From assembly GCF_943914805.1 (NCBI RefSeq), contig NZ_CALUDM010000084.1, forward strand, positions 1-16,522: 16,522 nucleotides of DNA. The letters run 5' to 3'. Shown piece by piece: positions 1 to 6,741 of this stretch (positions within the stretch are counted from its first letter, which is position 1; each line of letters starts with the position of its first letter). The stretch comes from an uncultured Acinetobacter sp. (lineage in GTDB: Bacteria; Pseudomonadota; Gammaproteobacteria; Pseudomonadales; Moraxellaceae). The notes under the pieces are model-generated. The model worked only from the letters and a program-made list of their open reading frames with translations, had not been told where the DNA came from and did not search any database. A program made the translations under genes and the position numbers.

Positions 1-29
1 TTTAAAAATTAATGATTTTAAAATTAAGA

Positions 30-521
30 TTAAGCTTTCGGTGGGCGTAGAATTTCCTGCCAATGACCTGCAAGATGTTGAACTTGATAAAAACTTTCTA
101 GAGAATTTAAATTTAGAGAATGCTCAGGCGAACTCAACTGAGGAATGTCGCTATTAAACCAAACAATCGAAGATTGACATGAAAATAGAGCACAATCCTG
201 ACATTCAGAATGTTGTACTTGTTTGGATTGAATCAATTGTTTATGACAATCCGTTAGATTTTGTTTTTGTAAATCTGTATTTGCATGCTGATCGTCTAAC
301 TGCATTTGCATATCCGCACAATGTGCTTTCATGTCTTGTACAGTCATTGCTTGCATCATTTGCTGATGCTGTGTCGTCCCCAGCTGATTCATCATTTGCT
401 CATGTTGCATCTGCATACTCATATGCATAGTTTTTACAGATGCAATAGACACACTACTCCACCCTATGGCAAAAACCATAAGACAAACAAACCAAGCTTG
501 TTTGCAGAGTTGAGTAAACAT
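30..521 (-). CDS. Secreted Met/His/Cys-rich protein, possible copper-binding (CopL/DUF2946-like)
   Basis: A 163-residue protein of uncertain family. Residues 1-28 form a signal peptide (hydrophobic core about 9-20, likely cleavage after SIAS), so it should act in the periplasm or envelope. Residues 30-75 are very rich in Met (12), His and Gln, and Cys occurs at 68, 92, 107, 110 and 115. The last three form a CxxCxxxxC cluster preceded by His. The C-terminus reads AGHWQEILRPPKA. Periplasmic copper-handling proteins of the CopL/DUF2946 kind combine a signal peptide with such Met, His and Cys residues, so copper binding is a reasonable inference but not shown. The open frame extends to a TTG at 530; I chose the ATG at 521 because it leads straight into the signal peptide. 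No clear ribosome binding site is visible. It is the last minus-strand gene before the left edge, so any partner downstream is outside the window. Confidence 0.7.
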   Translation of the reverse strand: MFTQLCKQAWFVCLMVFAIGWSSVSIASVKTMHMSMQMQHEQMMNQLGTTQHQQMMQAMTVQDMKAHCADMQMQLDDQHANTDLQKQNLTDCHKQLIQSKQVQHSECQDCALFSCQSSIVWFNSDIPQLSSPEHSLNLNSLESFYQVQHLAGHWQEILRPPKA

Positions 522-710
522 AAAAACCAAATTTAAATAAACAATGGGTATAAATAAAGCATATAGAAGAATTAAATATCAAGCAAATACACTTCACAAA
601 AAAACCAAGCTGTTATAGATCAAAGCATGAATGGGCGAATAAGCATTTCATTCACAATAATTAAAAATGAATACCGTTTTACACAATAAAGGCAAATCTA
701 AAAACTAAAA

Positions 711-731
711 AAAGAGCCATTTCGGCTCTTT
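711..731 (-). terminator. Rho-independent terminator downstream of rpe
   Basis: An 8-bp perfect stem, AAAGAGCC (711-718) with GGCTCTTT (724-731), encloses a 5-base loop. Read on the minus strand, the stem runs into a seven-T tract, as expected for the end of the rpe transcript. The plus strand also has a T-run, so it may work in both directions. The 12-bp repeat array lies between the rpe stop and this hairpin and is therefore transcribed with rpe. Confidence 0.85.
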
Positions 732-793
732 TTCCATCAAAACTTAGCGGTATCACAAATCATTGATATTACTTTGGTTATTTTAAACTCAAT

Positions 794-853
794 TTATCCA
801 TGTGGTTATCAACACAGTTATCCATAGAGTTATCATCAAAGTTATCCACAAGA
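794..853 (+). repeat. Five tandem 12-bp TTATC repeats resembling DnaA boxes
   Basis: TTATC starts at 794, 806, 818, 830 and 842, exactly every 12 bases. The units are TTATCCATGTGG, TTATCAACACAG, TTATCCATAGAG, TTATCATCAAAG and TTATCCACAAGA. The fifth contains the strict 9-base DnaA box TTATCCACA (842-850). The third (TTATCCATA) fits the relaxed box, the second differs at one position, and the first and fourth are weaker. A relaxed box in the opposite orientation (CTTTCCACA on the minus strand) lies at 867-875. The region is AT-rich and non-coding, and sits 28 bases after the rpe stop. Binding by DnaA is an inference from sequence alone; an iteron-like site for another protein is possible. Confidence 0.75.
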
Positions 854-877
854 CAAGTGACTAGATTGTGGAAAGGT

Positions 878-1564
878 TTATATATTTACGCTTCCCACTT
901 TTGCAAGTTCCGCACGCATTTCATTAATAACAGCTTGATAATCAGGTTTACCGAAAATAGCTGAGCCTGCAACAAACATGTCTGCACCTGCTTCAGCAAT
1001 TTCACGAATATTGGCAGGAGTTACACCACCATCGACTTCTAAACGAATATCACGACCTGAGGCATCAATCATTTGACGTGCTTGGCGTAATTTATCTAAA
1101 GTCATTGGGATAAAAGTTTGACCACCAAAACCAGGGTTTACACTCATCAATAACACTTGATCTACTTTATCTAAAACATAGTCAAGATAATGTAATGGTG
1201 TTGCAGGGTTAAAAACTAAACCTGCTTTAGCGCCACCTGATTTAATCAACTGTAAAGAACGGTCAATATGATGGGTAGCTTCAGGATGGAAAGTGATAAT
1301 GTCTGCACCTGCCTCCAAGAAATCACCAATCATACGATCCACAGGTGAAACCATCAGATGTACATCAATCGGTGCTTTAATTCCATATTTTTTCAATGCT
1401 TTACATACACCTGCACCAAAAGTTAAATTTGGAACATAGTGATTATCCATGACATCAAAATGAACAACATCTGCGCCTGCTGCCAATACATTTTCAACCT
1501 CTTCACCTAAACGAGCAAAGTCAGCAGAAAGAATTGAAGGTGCAATGAGATATGGCTTGGACAT
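878..1564 (-). CDS. rpe: Ribulose-phosphate 3-epimerase
   Basis: A cytosolic enzyme of 228 residues, normal for the family. It interconverts D-ribulose 5-phosphate and D-xylulose 5-phosphate in the non-oxidative pentose phosphate pathway. It is a complete TIM barrel starting IAPSILSADF (7-16). The metal-binding and catalytic residues are visible: His35 and Asp37 in HFDVMD, His69 in VHLMV, and Asp178 in VDGGV. The phosphate-binding loops NPGFGGQ (143-149) and AGSAIFG (199-205) are also intact. The ATG at 1564 is preceded by a modest AGG. An extended -10 promoter lies about 35 bases upstream and a terminator follows, so the gene is probably transcribed alone. It is not next to gph (phosphoglycolate phosphatase), a common neighbour elsewhere. 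Confidence 0.97.
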   Translation of the reverse strand: MSKPYLIAPSILSADFARLGEEVENVLAAGADVVHFDVMDNHYVPNLTFGAGVCKALKKYGIKAPIDVHLMVSPVDRMIGDFLEAGADIITFHPEATHHIDRSLQLIKSGGAKAGLVFNPATPLHYLDYVLDKVDQVLLMSVNPGFGGQTFIPMTLDKLRQARQMIDASGRDIRLEVDGGVTPANIREIAEAGADMFVAGSAIFGKPDYQAVINEMRAELAKVGSVNI

Positions 1565-1596
1565 GAATCAACCTAGCGAGAATTTGGATTTTGCAT

Positions 1597-1602
1597 AGTA
1601 TA
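1597..1602 (-). promoter_or_regulatory. Extended -10 promoter of rpe
   Basis: On the minus strand the sequence TGTTATACT gives an extended -10 (TGn plus TATACT). No good -35 sits 16-18 bases upstream, which is typical when an extended -10 is used. The predicted start of transcription is near 1590, giving a leader of about 26 bases before the rpe ATG. This is a pattern call only. Confidence 0.5.
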
Positions 1603-1704
1603 ACAAAGTTAAAACGCTGAATTGTTTCGAAAACCAACAGTTTTACCGATCTTGATGATTTTAAAATTTTACTTACTTTATAAACTTACTTGTTAAAAAG
1701 CACA

Positions 1705-1730
1705 GCTCCGCCTTTTTTAAAGTACGGAGC
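1705..1730 (-). terminator. Possible terminator after the M48 protease gene
   Basis: GCTCCG (1705-1710) and CGGAGC (1725-1730) form a perfect 6-bp stem, and a CTTT/AAAG pairing can extend it inside the loop. On the minus strand it is followed within a few bases by a five-T run (TGTGCTTTTT). It lies 40 bases after the M48 stop. The T-run is displaced from the stem, so termination may be weak. Confidence 0.45.
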
Positions 1731-1769
1731 AAACAAATCATCTAAAATATTCTACTTTGAATCGTGCTG

Positions 1770-2906
1770 TTATTGCTGTTTCTGTTGTAACAGTCTTGAT
1801 TGTTGCTGTTTCTCAAAATCACGAACCATTTGAATACGTTCCTCAGTCGCAGGATGTGAAGATAAAGCATCCAAAACATCGAAAGAAACATGTTGTTCAT
1901 TCTGTTCCTTTTGCGATCCCGTTTGATCTGATTTTTTATCTTGATCAGACTTCTTCGTAGCATCATCTGCCTTTTCTTCAGCTGTCACTTCATCATTTAA
2001 ACGCTGTAAAAAGTTAGCAAAATGTGAAACTTCGATATGCTTCCGATCCATCAAATTTAAAGCATATAAATCCGCTTGTTTTTCAAATTTACGTGAATAA
2101 TTCGCACCCACCATTGCAGCTGGCAAAGACGACAATAAATCTGAACTGTCCCCTGTGATTGCGATATACAGCACACTCATTCCCAAGCTAGAAAGACCTT
2201 GTTGCAAACTATGTCTTTCAACTAAATGCCCTTGTTCATGTGCCAAAACACCTAAAATTTCTTGATCACTATGCGCTAATTCAATCAGCTCATCGGTAAT
2301 AATAATGGTGTTATTTGGAAGTGCGACAGCATTTGCACCTAAATGATCCCCCTCTCGGAAAATCAATTTAGCGGGATGACCTTCAGCAATCGTGGATAAA
2401 TACTGTGCCTTGATCTGGTCTTTTTGACCTTGTGCAAGATGGCTTGGTTTGGTCATATTATCAAGTACATACTCTTCAACTTGATCACCAATTTTATTCA
2501 AAGTATTTGCAGGTAATTTAAATGCAACATAATGAGCAGCCGCAGGTACCCCCCATTTGATTAAAGCAAAACCAAAAGCAACCACAAAAACCAAACTAAA
2601 AATGATCAAACTTGGAGAACGTTCCAACTTCCAAACCGAATGCTGAACATTTTTAGTCCCATAATTAAACCACTCAGGTAATGGTCCCTGAAATTCGATT
2701 CGAGCATCATCATTTAACTCAATGACTGGATGTAATTGTCCCAAAGCACCAATCAACATCATATCGTCATATAAATAACGCCGTTGATGTTGCAACTGCT
2801 CACCATAGCGAATCAAGACTTCTAATGGTGATAATGCAGAAACTTGGGCATGTTGCGGTTTAGACACCACGCCATCATAGAAAATTACGTCAATCGCTTG
2901 TGACAT
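1770..2906 (-). CDS. Membrane-anchored M48 family zinc metalloprotease
   Basis: A 378-residue protein. Residues 1-95 form an N-terminal domain of the kind seen before M48 domains in Acinetobacter (DUF7092-like, from memory). One transmembrane segment follows (about 99-118), then the protease domain. The zinc site is HEQGH (223-227), with the third ligand most likely Glu275 in FEKQADLYA, and the family's SHPATEERI is at 350-358. The membrane segment suggests an inner-membrane anchor; on which side the protease lies is not certain. An acidic and lysine-rich insertion (about 305-340) separates the last two motifs, and the C-terminus is glutamine-rich. The ATG at 2906 has GGATGG just upstream. 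The gene lies 49 bases after the yjgN-like gene with no terminator between, so the two are probably cotranscribed. BepA/LoiP-like quality control is possible but unproven. Confidence 0.9.
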   Translation of the reverse strand: MSQAIDVIFYDGVVSKPQHAQVSALSPLEVLIRYGEQLQHQRRYLYDDMMLIGALGQLHPVIELNDDARIEFQGPLPEWFNYGTKNVQHSVWKLERSPSLIIFSLVFVVAFGFALIKWGVPAAAHYVAFKLPANTLNKIGDQVEEYVLDNMTKPSHLAQGQKDQIKAQYLSTIAEGHPAKLIFREGDHLGANAVALPNNTIIITDELIELAHSDQEILGVLAHEQGHLVERHSLQQGLSSLGMSVLYIAITGDSSDLLSSLPAAMVGANYSRKFEKQADLYALNLMDRKHIEVSHFANFLQRLNDEVTAEEKADDATKKSDQDKKSDQTGSQKEQNEQHVSFDVLDALSSHPATEERIQMVRDFEKQQQSRLLQQKQQ

Positions 2907-2955
2907 AGACCATCCAATTCACATGACTGTTTCATAGTGTTATACATTCATAATG

Positions 2956-4065
2956 TTATAAAGAAATATCGATATCAAAGATGTCGCTGATCTCTTCTGC
3001 AAGTGCGCTTTGCTCTTGTTGAGCAAGATTGATCATTTGATCAGGATCATCATGTAAAATTAAACTCATCGACTCAACTTGATATTTGTGAAGACGAATC
3101 GCAGCCCAAGCAGACATCAATCCTATTGTGAAAATTTTCACAATCCAGTTTGATGCAATAATCCAAGCGTATCGCCATTGATTACAATCTGTTTTAAATT
3201 GACTGTGTCCAACTGTAGTGTTGTTCCACGTGGTAATGAAAATACGTGCAGCACTTAATGGGTAGATAAATAGCCCAGCAATCGCATAAATCGCAAATAC
3301 ACCAACCATAACCATCTCAGGTGAAAAGCCTGCAATCGCACCAACGATACTAAAATAGACGATTCCAAATGCGATCATCACACCAAAAGACATAAAAATT
3401 GGCACATAAACTGCGCTCATATATGCAGACCAATCCGCATGTAATTTAAATTCTAATTGTCCAGCATATAAATGATTAATATAATATTTTTTATATAACC
3501 AAATCGCTACAGGGGAAAAAATACCTAGAGAGAAAATATAAACTGCAATACTCAGGAAAAAGACTTTATAAGATTCCTTGGTTGTTCCACCAAAATAAAA
3601 ACGACTGTTCCCAAACTTACTATTTCTTGCCGTAAAACGCATTGTTGCACGAATTAACCAAGGTACTGCCATATAAAGCAACACGAAACCAACCACTGTG
3701 GCTGTCATTGAATACTGCGATGAAACACTAAATGCAGCATAAATACCTAATGCAATCAAACGACCAATTAAGATCTTTGTTGGTATGCCTGTAAAATCAA
3801 AGCGTCTTCTAAAAAATTCAGTATTACCATAAAAATAACGTAAGCGACGGACTTTTGCCCACGGCGCATACAAGCTCAACGTCACGATTGTCAGTAGAAT
3901 ATTCACGATCCAAATACCGAAATATTCCATTGCATTACCATGAAATTTAAAACGACGAACTCTTGGATATTGTTGTTCGGTTGGTGTTTCAACTGTTGGT
4001 GGTGTTTGATCTAAGTTTAAAGTTGAACTTTCAGGAAAATCTGACGTTGTTGAGTTCTGCATCAT
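2956..4065 (-). CDS. YjgN/DUF898 family polytopic membrane protein
   Basis: A 369-residue integral membrane protein of unknown function, assigned to the YjgN (DUF898) family. After a polar, Thr/Pro-rich N-terminus (1-38), several hydrophobic segments can be seen, around 48-67, 98-116, 120-139, 168-190, 218-243, 250-270 and 299-320. A related unit appears three times: a hydrophobic helix, a short Ser/Leu turn with a Trp or Pro, then a basic aromatic stretch. Examples are SLYAPWAKVRRLRYFYGN (64-81), SLGIFSPVAIWLYKKYY (179-195) and TIGLMSAWAAIRLHKY (313-328). The C-terminus (330-369) is acidic and probably cytosolic. Two consecutive ATGs (4065 and 4062) follow an AAGAGAAG ribosome binding site. 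The M48 protease gene follows 49 bases downstream, suggesting a shared envelope function. Confidence 0.88.
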   Translation of the reverse strand: MMQNSTTSDFPESSTLNLDQTPPTVETPTEQQYPRVRRFKFHGNAMEYFGIWIVNILLTIVTLSLYAPWAKVRRLRYFYGNTEFFRRRFDFTGIPTKILIGRLIALGIYAAFSVSSQYSMTATVVGFVLLYMAVPWLIRATMRFTARNSKFGNSRFYFGGTTKESYKVFFLSIAVYIFSLGIFSPVAIWLYKKYYINHLYAGQLEFKLHADWSAYMSAVYVPIFMSFGVMIAFGIVYFSIVGAIAGFSPEMVMVGVFAIYAIAGLFIYPLSAARIFITTWNNTTVGHSQFKTDCNQWRYAWIIASNWIVKIFTIGLMSAWAAIRLHKYQVESMSLILHDDPDQMINLAQQEQSALAEEISDIFDIDISL

Positions 4066-4163
4066 TCTTCTCTTATTGCCAAATATTATTTGATTTTTAA
4101 TTCAAAAAAGCTTTCTTAGTCAGTGTATATTTTTTAAAGTCATAATGAAATAGTTGATCAATT

Positions 4164-4188
4164 GTCTATATTTTTTTGATTTATAGAC
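4164..4188. promoter_or_regulatory. Perfect 7-bp inverted repeat upstream of the yjgN-like gene
   Basis: GTCTATA (4164-4170) and TATAGAC (4182-4188) form a perfect inverted repeat with an 11-base AT-rich spacer, about 100-120 bases upstream of the start at 4065. The half-sites are 18 bases apart, which would suit a dimeric regulator, but no known operator is recognised. It could be chance in AT-rich DNA. Confidence 0.3.
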
Positions 4189-4209
4189 CTCTTACACTGA
4201 TCAAAAACA

Positions 4210-4230
4210 AATCAGAGATAAACTCTGATT
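4210..4230. terminator. Rho-independent terminator after fghA
   Basis: An 8-bp perfect stem, AATCAGAG (4210-4217) with CTCTGATT (4223-4230), has a 5-base loop. On the minus strand it is followed by TGTTTTTG, and on the plus strand by a T-run as well. It lies about 70 bases after the fghA stop and separates the fghA unit from the yjgN-M48 unit. Confidence 0.7.
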
Positions 4231-4301
4231 TTTAAATGCTTTTTGACCATCAAACCTCATTAAAAAGAAGTTCAGTAAGAAGTCTAATATTTTAGTATCT
4301 G

Positions 4302-5138
4302 TTATTTTTGTAGCTGCAAAGCATGAAATTGCAAATGATCATCCATAAAACTTTGAATGAAATAATAACCATGATCATAGCCTTCTTGAAATCTTAGGGT
4401 GAGTTTCTGCCCGACTTGGTTACAAGCCTGCTGATATTTTTCAGGATTTAATTGGCTATAAAATTGATCATTAACACCTTGATCAATCAAGACTTCATCA
4501 AATAATTGTCCTTTGGCTAAAAGTAATTGTGTTGCATCATGCCTTGCCCATTCAGAACGGTCATTACCTAAATAATTTGAAAAGGCCTTTTCACCCCACG
4601 GACATTCACACGGCGCACAAATTGGAGCAAATGCAGAAACAGATTTGAATTTCTCAGGATGTTTCCAAGCTAAAGTTAATGCACCATGACCGCCCATACT
4701 ATGACCAAGAACCCCAATAGCCTCAGCCTGTATAGGTAATTCTTGAATAAGTAAAGGATATAGCTCATCAACAATATAGCTTTCCATCTGGAAATGCTCA
4801 GCCCATGGTGCTTGTGTGGCATTTAAATAAAAACCTGCACCTTGCCCTAAATCCCATGAATCGCCTTGTGCAACATTTTCACCTCTTGGAGATGTATCAG
4901 GTGCAATCAGAATTAAGCCTAATTGTGCAGCCAAACGCTGAGCATGTGCTTTAATAATAAACGTTTCTTCAGTACAGGTTAAACCCGCCAAATAATATAA
5001 AGCTGGACATTTTTGTCCCTCTAAAGCTTGCGGTGGAATAAAAGCAGCAAACTTAGTTGTTCCTTTTAAAGCCTCAGATTGAATTTGATAGACTCTTTGT
5101 TCACCATCAAAACAGATATTTTTACTGAGTAGTTCCAT
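4302..5138 (-). CDS. fghA: S-formylglutathione hydrolase
   Basis: A cytosolic serine hydrolase of 278 residues, the usual length. It converts S-formylglutathione to formate and glutathione, the second step of glutathione-dependent formaldehyde removal. It has an alpha/beta-hydrolase fold of the esterase D type. Counting from the upstream TTG at 5144 (subtract 2 for the chosen start), the nucleophile is Ser149 in GHSMGGHGA, the acid Asp226 in DQGVNDQF, and the base His258 in YDHGYYF. The conserved LTCTEETF (55-62) is present. I chose the ATG at 5138 because AGGGA lies 7 bases before it but only one base before the TTG. The usual partner adhC/frmA is not adjacent. The upstream neighbour is the C13 peptidase gene, 45 bases away with no proper terminator between, so read-through is likely. 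Confidence 0.95.
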   Translation of the reverse strand: MELLSKNICFDGEQRVYQIQSEALKGTTKFAAFIPPQALEGQKCPALYYLAGLTCTEETFIIKAHAQRLAAQLGLILIAPDTSPRGENVAQGDSWDLGQGAGFYLNATQAPWAEHFQMESYIVDELYPLLIQELPIQAEAIGVLGHSMGGHGALTLAWKHPEKFKSVSAFAPICAPCECPWGEKAFSNYLGNDRSEWARHDATQLLLAKGQLFDEVLIDQGVNDQFYSQLNPEKYQQACNQVGQKLTLRFQEGYDHGYYFIQSFMDDHLQFHALQLQK

Positions 5139-5183
5139 TTTCAATTCCCTATGCTTTGATATTCAATGCGAACAACACACCTT

Positions 5184-6620
5184 TTATGGTGTTGCGGTTA
5201 AAAGTTGCTTCTGTTGCGTATCTGATTTTGCACTTTGAGCCTGTGCAGTATTGGTGCCCCCTTGTTGAGGGAATAAATGCTGTTCTAATTGTGGCAACAT
5301 CATTTCTATATTTTTACCAATCACCCATTGTGGTTCTGACGGTTCAAAGCCTTGTGCATTTTCCCATTTAGCAACTGTTTCACTGGCTTCATTAAACGCA
5401 GCTTTCAATGTACTTTGCTCTCGCATGGCTTGATCAAAGAATGCACGTCCAAAATAGGTATAATCCGCTTCATTGGAACAGCCAAAAGAAGCACGATCTG
5501 CAGCAGATGCAGTAATAATCAACGTATCTGGCGATTGTAGCGCTGGAATAAAGCTACCTGAATAACATGCAGAAATCACAATGACTTTCCAACGAATTCC
5601 AGATTTATCAAGGCTTTCTCTGAGCCATTTAGGATCGACATCATCTAAATCAATCGGCTCATTTTCCATCTCAAACTGATTCGGTAAGCCGTGTGAAGTC
5701 ATATATAAAAATAATACATCACTCTCACGATTCATCTGTTGTCCAATACGGCGTAAAGCAAGATCCATACTGGTTTTCGATGCAATCGGTGTTTCATTAA
5801 TACTGGCAGCATTATTGACTAATTCAATCGAACGTCCAAAAGTACCAAAACGGGTATCAAATTGTTCTTTAATACGGTCAATTTCAAATTTAAAAACATC
5901 TTGATAACTGACGCCTGCAACGCCTAAGAAATACCAATGCGTTTGCGCAAATTCACCAAATTGAACTTGTTCTAAGGCTTTATTCAGTAAAAGCCCTTGT
6001 CCATAAAATGCCTTTTCACTCAAACTCGGTGGAACTTCTTCAACTTTCCAAATCGGTTGCTCTTTAATCGAAACTTGCCAGGTGAATAATGTTGCGACTG
6101 TCGCAAACATAATCAAAGCACGTTCCCACCACGGCCAGTGTAGCTCTCTAGAAATCACCCAAACCACTGCAAGGCTTTGCCAAATAAATAAGGCAAAAAA
6201 CAGCAAAGGAATGACATCATAAAGTACATAAGGTAATAGATCTTGATTGCCTAAATATTGTAATAGGCATTGAAACAACATGATGTGTGTATCAAGAACT
6301 AACCATAGCAACGCAGGTACGAGCATCAAACGTGGGTTATTAGTACGCTGAGAAAGAAAAATACCAACAATCAGGGCGATAAAAGGCCATAGTGCATAGC
6401 TGACCAAACCTTGTTGATTAAATACACCACCATCGCCTGCCACTAACCAACTGAATAACGTATTGGCGCATCCGCCCATCAGCCCCCAAAAAATAAGCTG
6501 CAGAATAGATGGTCGGACTATTTGTAAGGACTTTCGAGATCCTAAAAATAACCAAACCCCTGCACGTTGGTTACTTTGTAAATCATGCCAGAAGTTAATT
6601 GATGGTTTAAGATCTATCAT
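5184..6620 (-). CDS. Polytopic membrane C13 family (legumain/caspase-like) cysteine peptidase
   Basis: A 478-residue membrane protein. The N-terminal part has about five hydrophobic segments (around 38-60, 73-90, 97-117, 130-156 and 165-182). The C-terminal part (about 225-445) is a peptidase C13 domain of the CD clan. The catalytic pair is visible: His310 in MTSHGLP and Cys352 in VISACYSGSF. Further family features are FLYMTSHG on one strand, and TLIITASAADRASFGCSN (366-383) and YTYFGRAFF (387-395) after the Cys. The tail (450-478) is glutamine-rich and probably disordered. The family usually cleaves after Asn or Asp, or acts as a transamidase (GPI8); the substrate here is unknown. The ATG at 6620 lacks a Shine-Dalgarno sequence and is preceded by the palindrome AAAGAGTCTTT. 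fghA follows 45 bases downstream and may be cotranscribed. Confidence 0.88.
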   Translation of the reverse strand: MIDLKPSINFWHDLQSNQRAGVWLFLGSRKSLQIVRPSILQLIFWGLMGGCANTLFSWLVAGDGGVFNQQGLVSYALWPFIALIVGIFLSQRTNNPRLMLVPALLWLVLDTHIMLFQCLLQYLGNQDLLPYVLYDVIPLLFFALFIWQSLAVVWVISRELHWPWWERALIMFATVATLFTWQVSIKEQPIWKVEEVPPSLSEKAFYGQGLLLNKALEQVQFGEFAQTHWYFLGVAGVSYQDVFKFEIDRIKEQFDTRFGTFGRSIELVNNAASINETPIASKTSMDLALRRIGQQMNRESDVLFLYMTSHGLPNQFEMENEPIDLDDVDPKWLRESLDKSGIRWKVIVISACYSGSFIPALQSPDTLIITASAADRASFGCSNEADYTYFGRAFFDQAMREQSTLKAAFNEASETVAKWENAQGFEPSEPQWVIGKNIEMMLPQLEQHLFPQQGGTNTAQAQSAKSDTQQKQLLTATP

Positions 6621-6659
6621 AAAGAGTCTTTAAAGGCGGTGGCTTAAATCAGCATATCT

Positions 6660-6687
6660 AGTTTATGCTCGGCTAAAATTTTATCAA
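6660..6687 (-). promoter_or_regulatory. Possible sigma-70 promoter of the C13 peptidase gene
   Basis: On the minus strand, TTGATA (6682-6687) and TAAACT (6660-6665) are 16 bases apart. The -35 is good and the -10 is weak (4 of 6). Transcription would begin near 6653, giving a leader of about 32 bases. Confidence 0.35.
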
Positions 6688-6706
6688 TGCTTCATTTAAC
6701 TATATA

Positions 6707-6728
6707 TCAATAATTCGACTATTATTGA
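6707..6728. promoter_or_regulatory. Perfect 8-bp inverted repeat between rsmJ and the C13 peptidase gene
   Basis: TCAATAAT (6707-6714) and ATTATTGA (6721-6728) are perfect inverted repeats around a 6-base spacer, 22 bp in total. The repeat lies just upstream of the candidate C13 promoter and 13 bases after the rsmJ stop. There is no T-run after it on the minus strand, so an operator is more likely than a terminator. No known regulator site is recognised. Confidence 0.45.
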
Positions 6729-6741
6729 AACAGTTACCAAA

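Larger units (their letters stand above)
531..877. other. 347-base intergenic region between rpe and the Met/His-rich gene
   Basis: This AT-rich gap has no credible gene. From the rpe side it holds an array of five 12-bp TTATC repeats (794-853), a hairpin terminator (711-731), and about 170 bases that should contain the promoter of the Met/His-rich gene. A TTGATA element lies about 65 bases upstream of that gene, but no good -10 partner stands out, so no promoter is called. Confidence 0.7.

Noticed and set aside
647..671. Inverted repeat TTCATT/AATGAA as an operator for the Met/His-rich gene
   Set aside because: It has six bases with a long AT-rich spacer and no match to a copper operator I know; expected by chance in such DNA.
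794..853. The 12-bp repeats as a CRISPR array or plasmid XerC/D (dif) site
   Set aside because: Units are contiguous with no spacers, far shorter than CRISPR repeats, no cas gene is present, and the XerC/XerD half-sites with a 6-base centre are not seen.
1742..1966. Small open frames on both strands over the end of the M48 gene
   Set aside because: They are shadows of the glutamine-rich and lysine-rich M48 C-terminus and have no ribosome binding sites.
4302..5138. Glutathione-dependent formaldehyde operon
   Set aside because: Only fghA is present; no adhC/frmA or frmR-like regulator is found on either side.
5177..5192. Hairpin ACACC/GGTGT at the C13 peptidase stop codon as a terminator
   Set aside because: The stem is only 5 bp and no T-run follows on the minus strand, so the C13-fghA junction is better seen as read-through.
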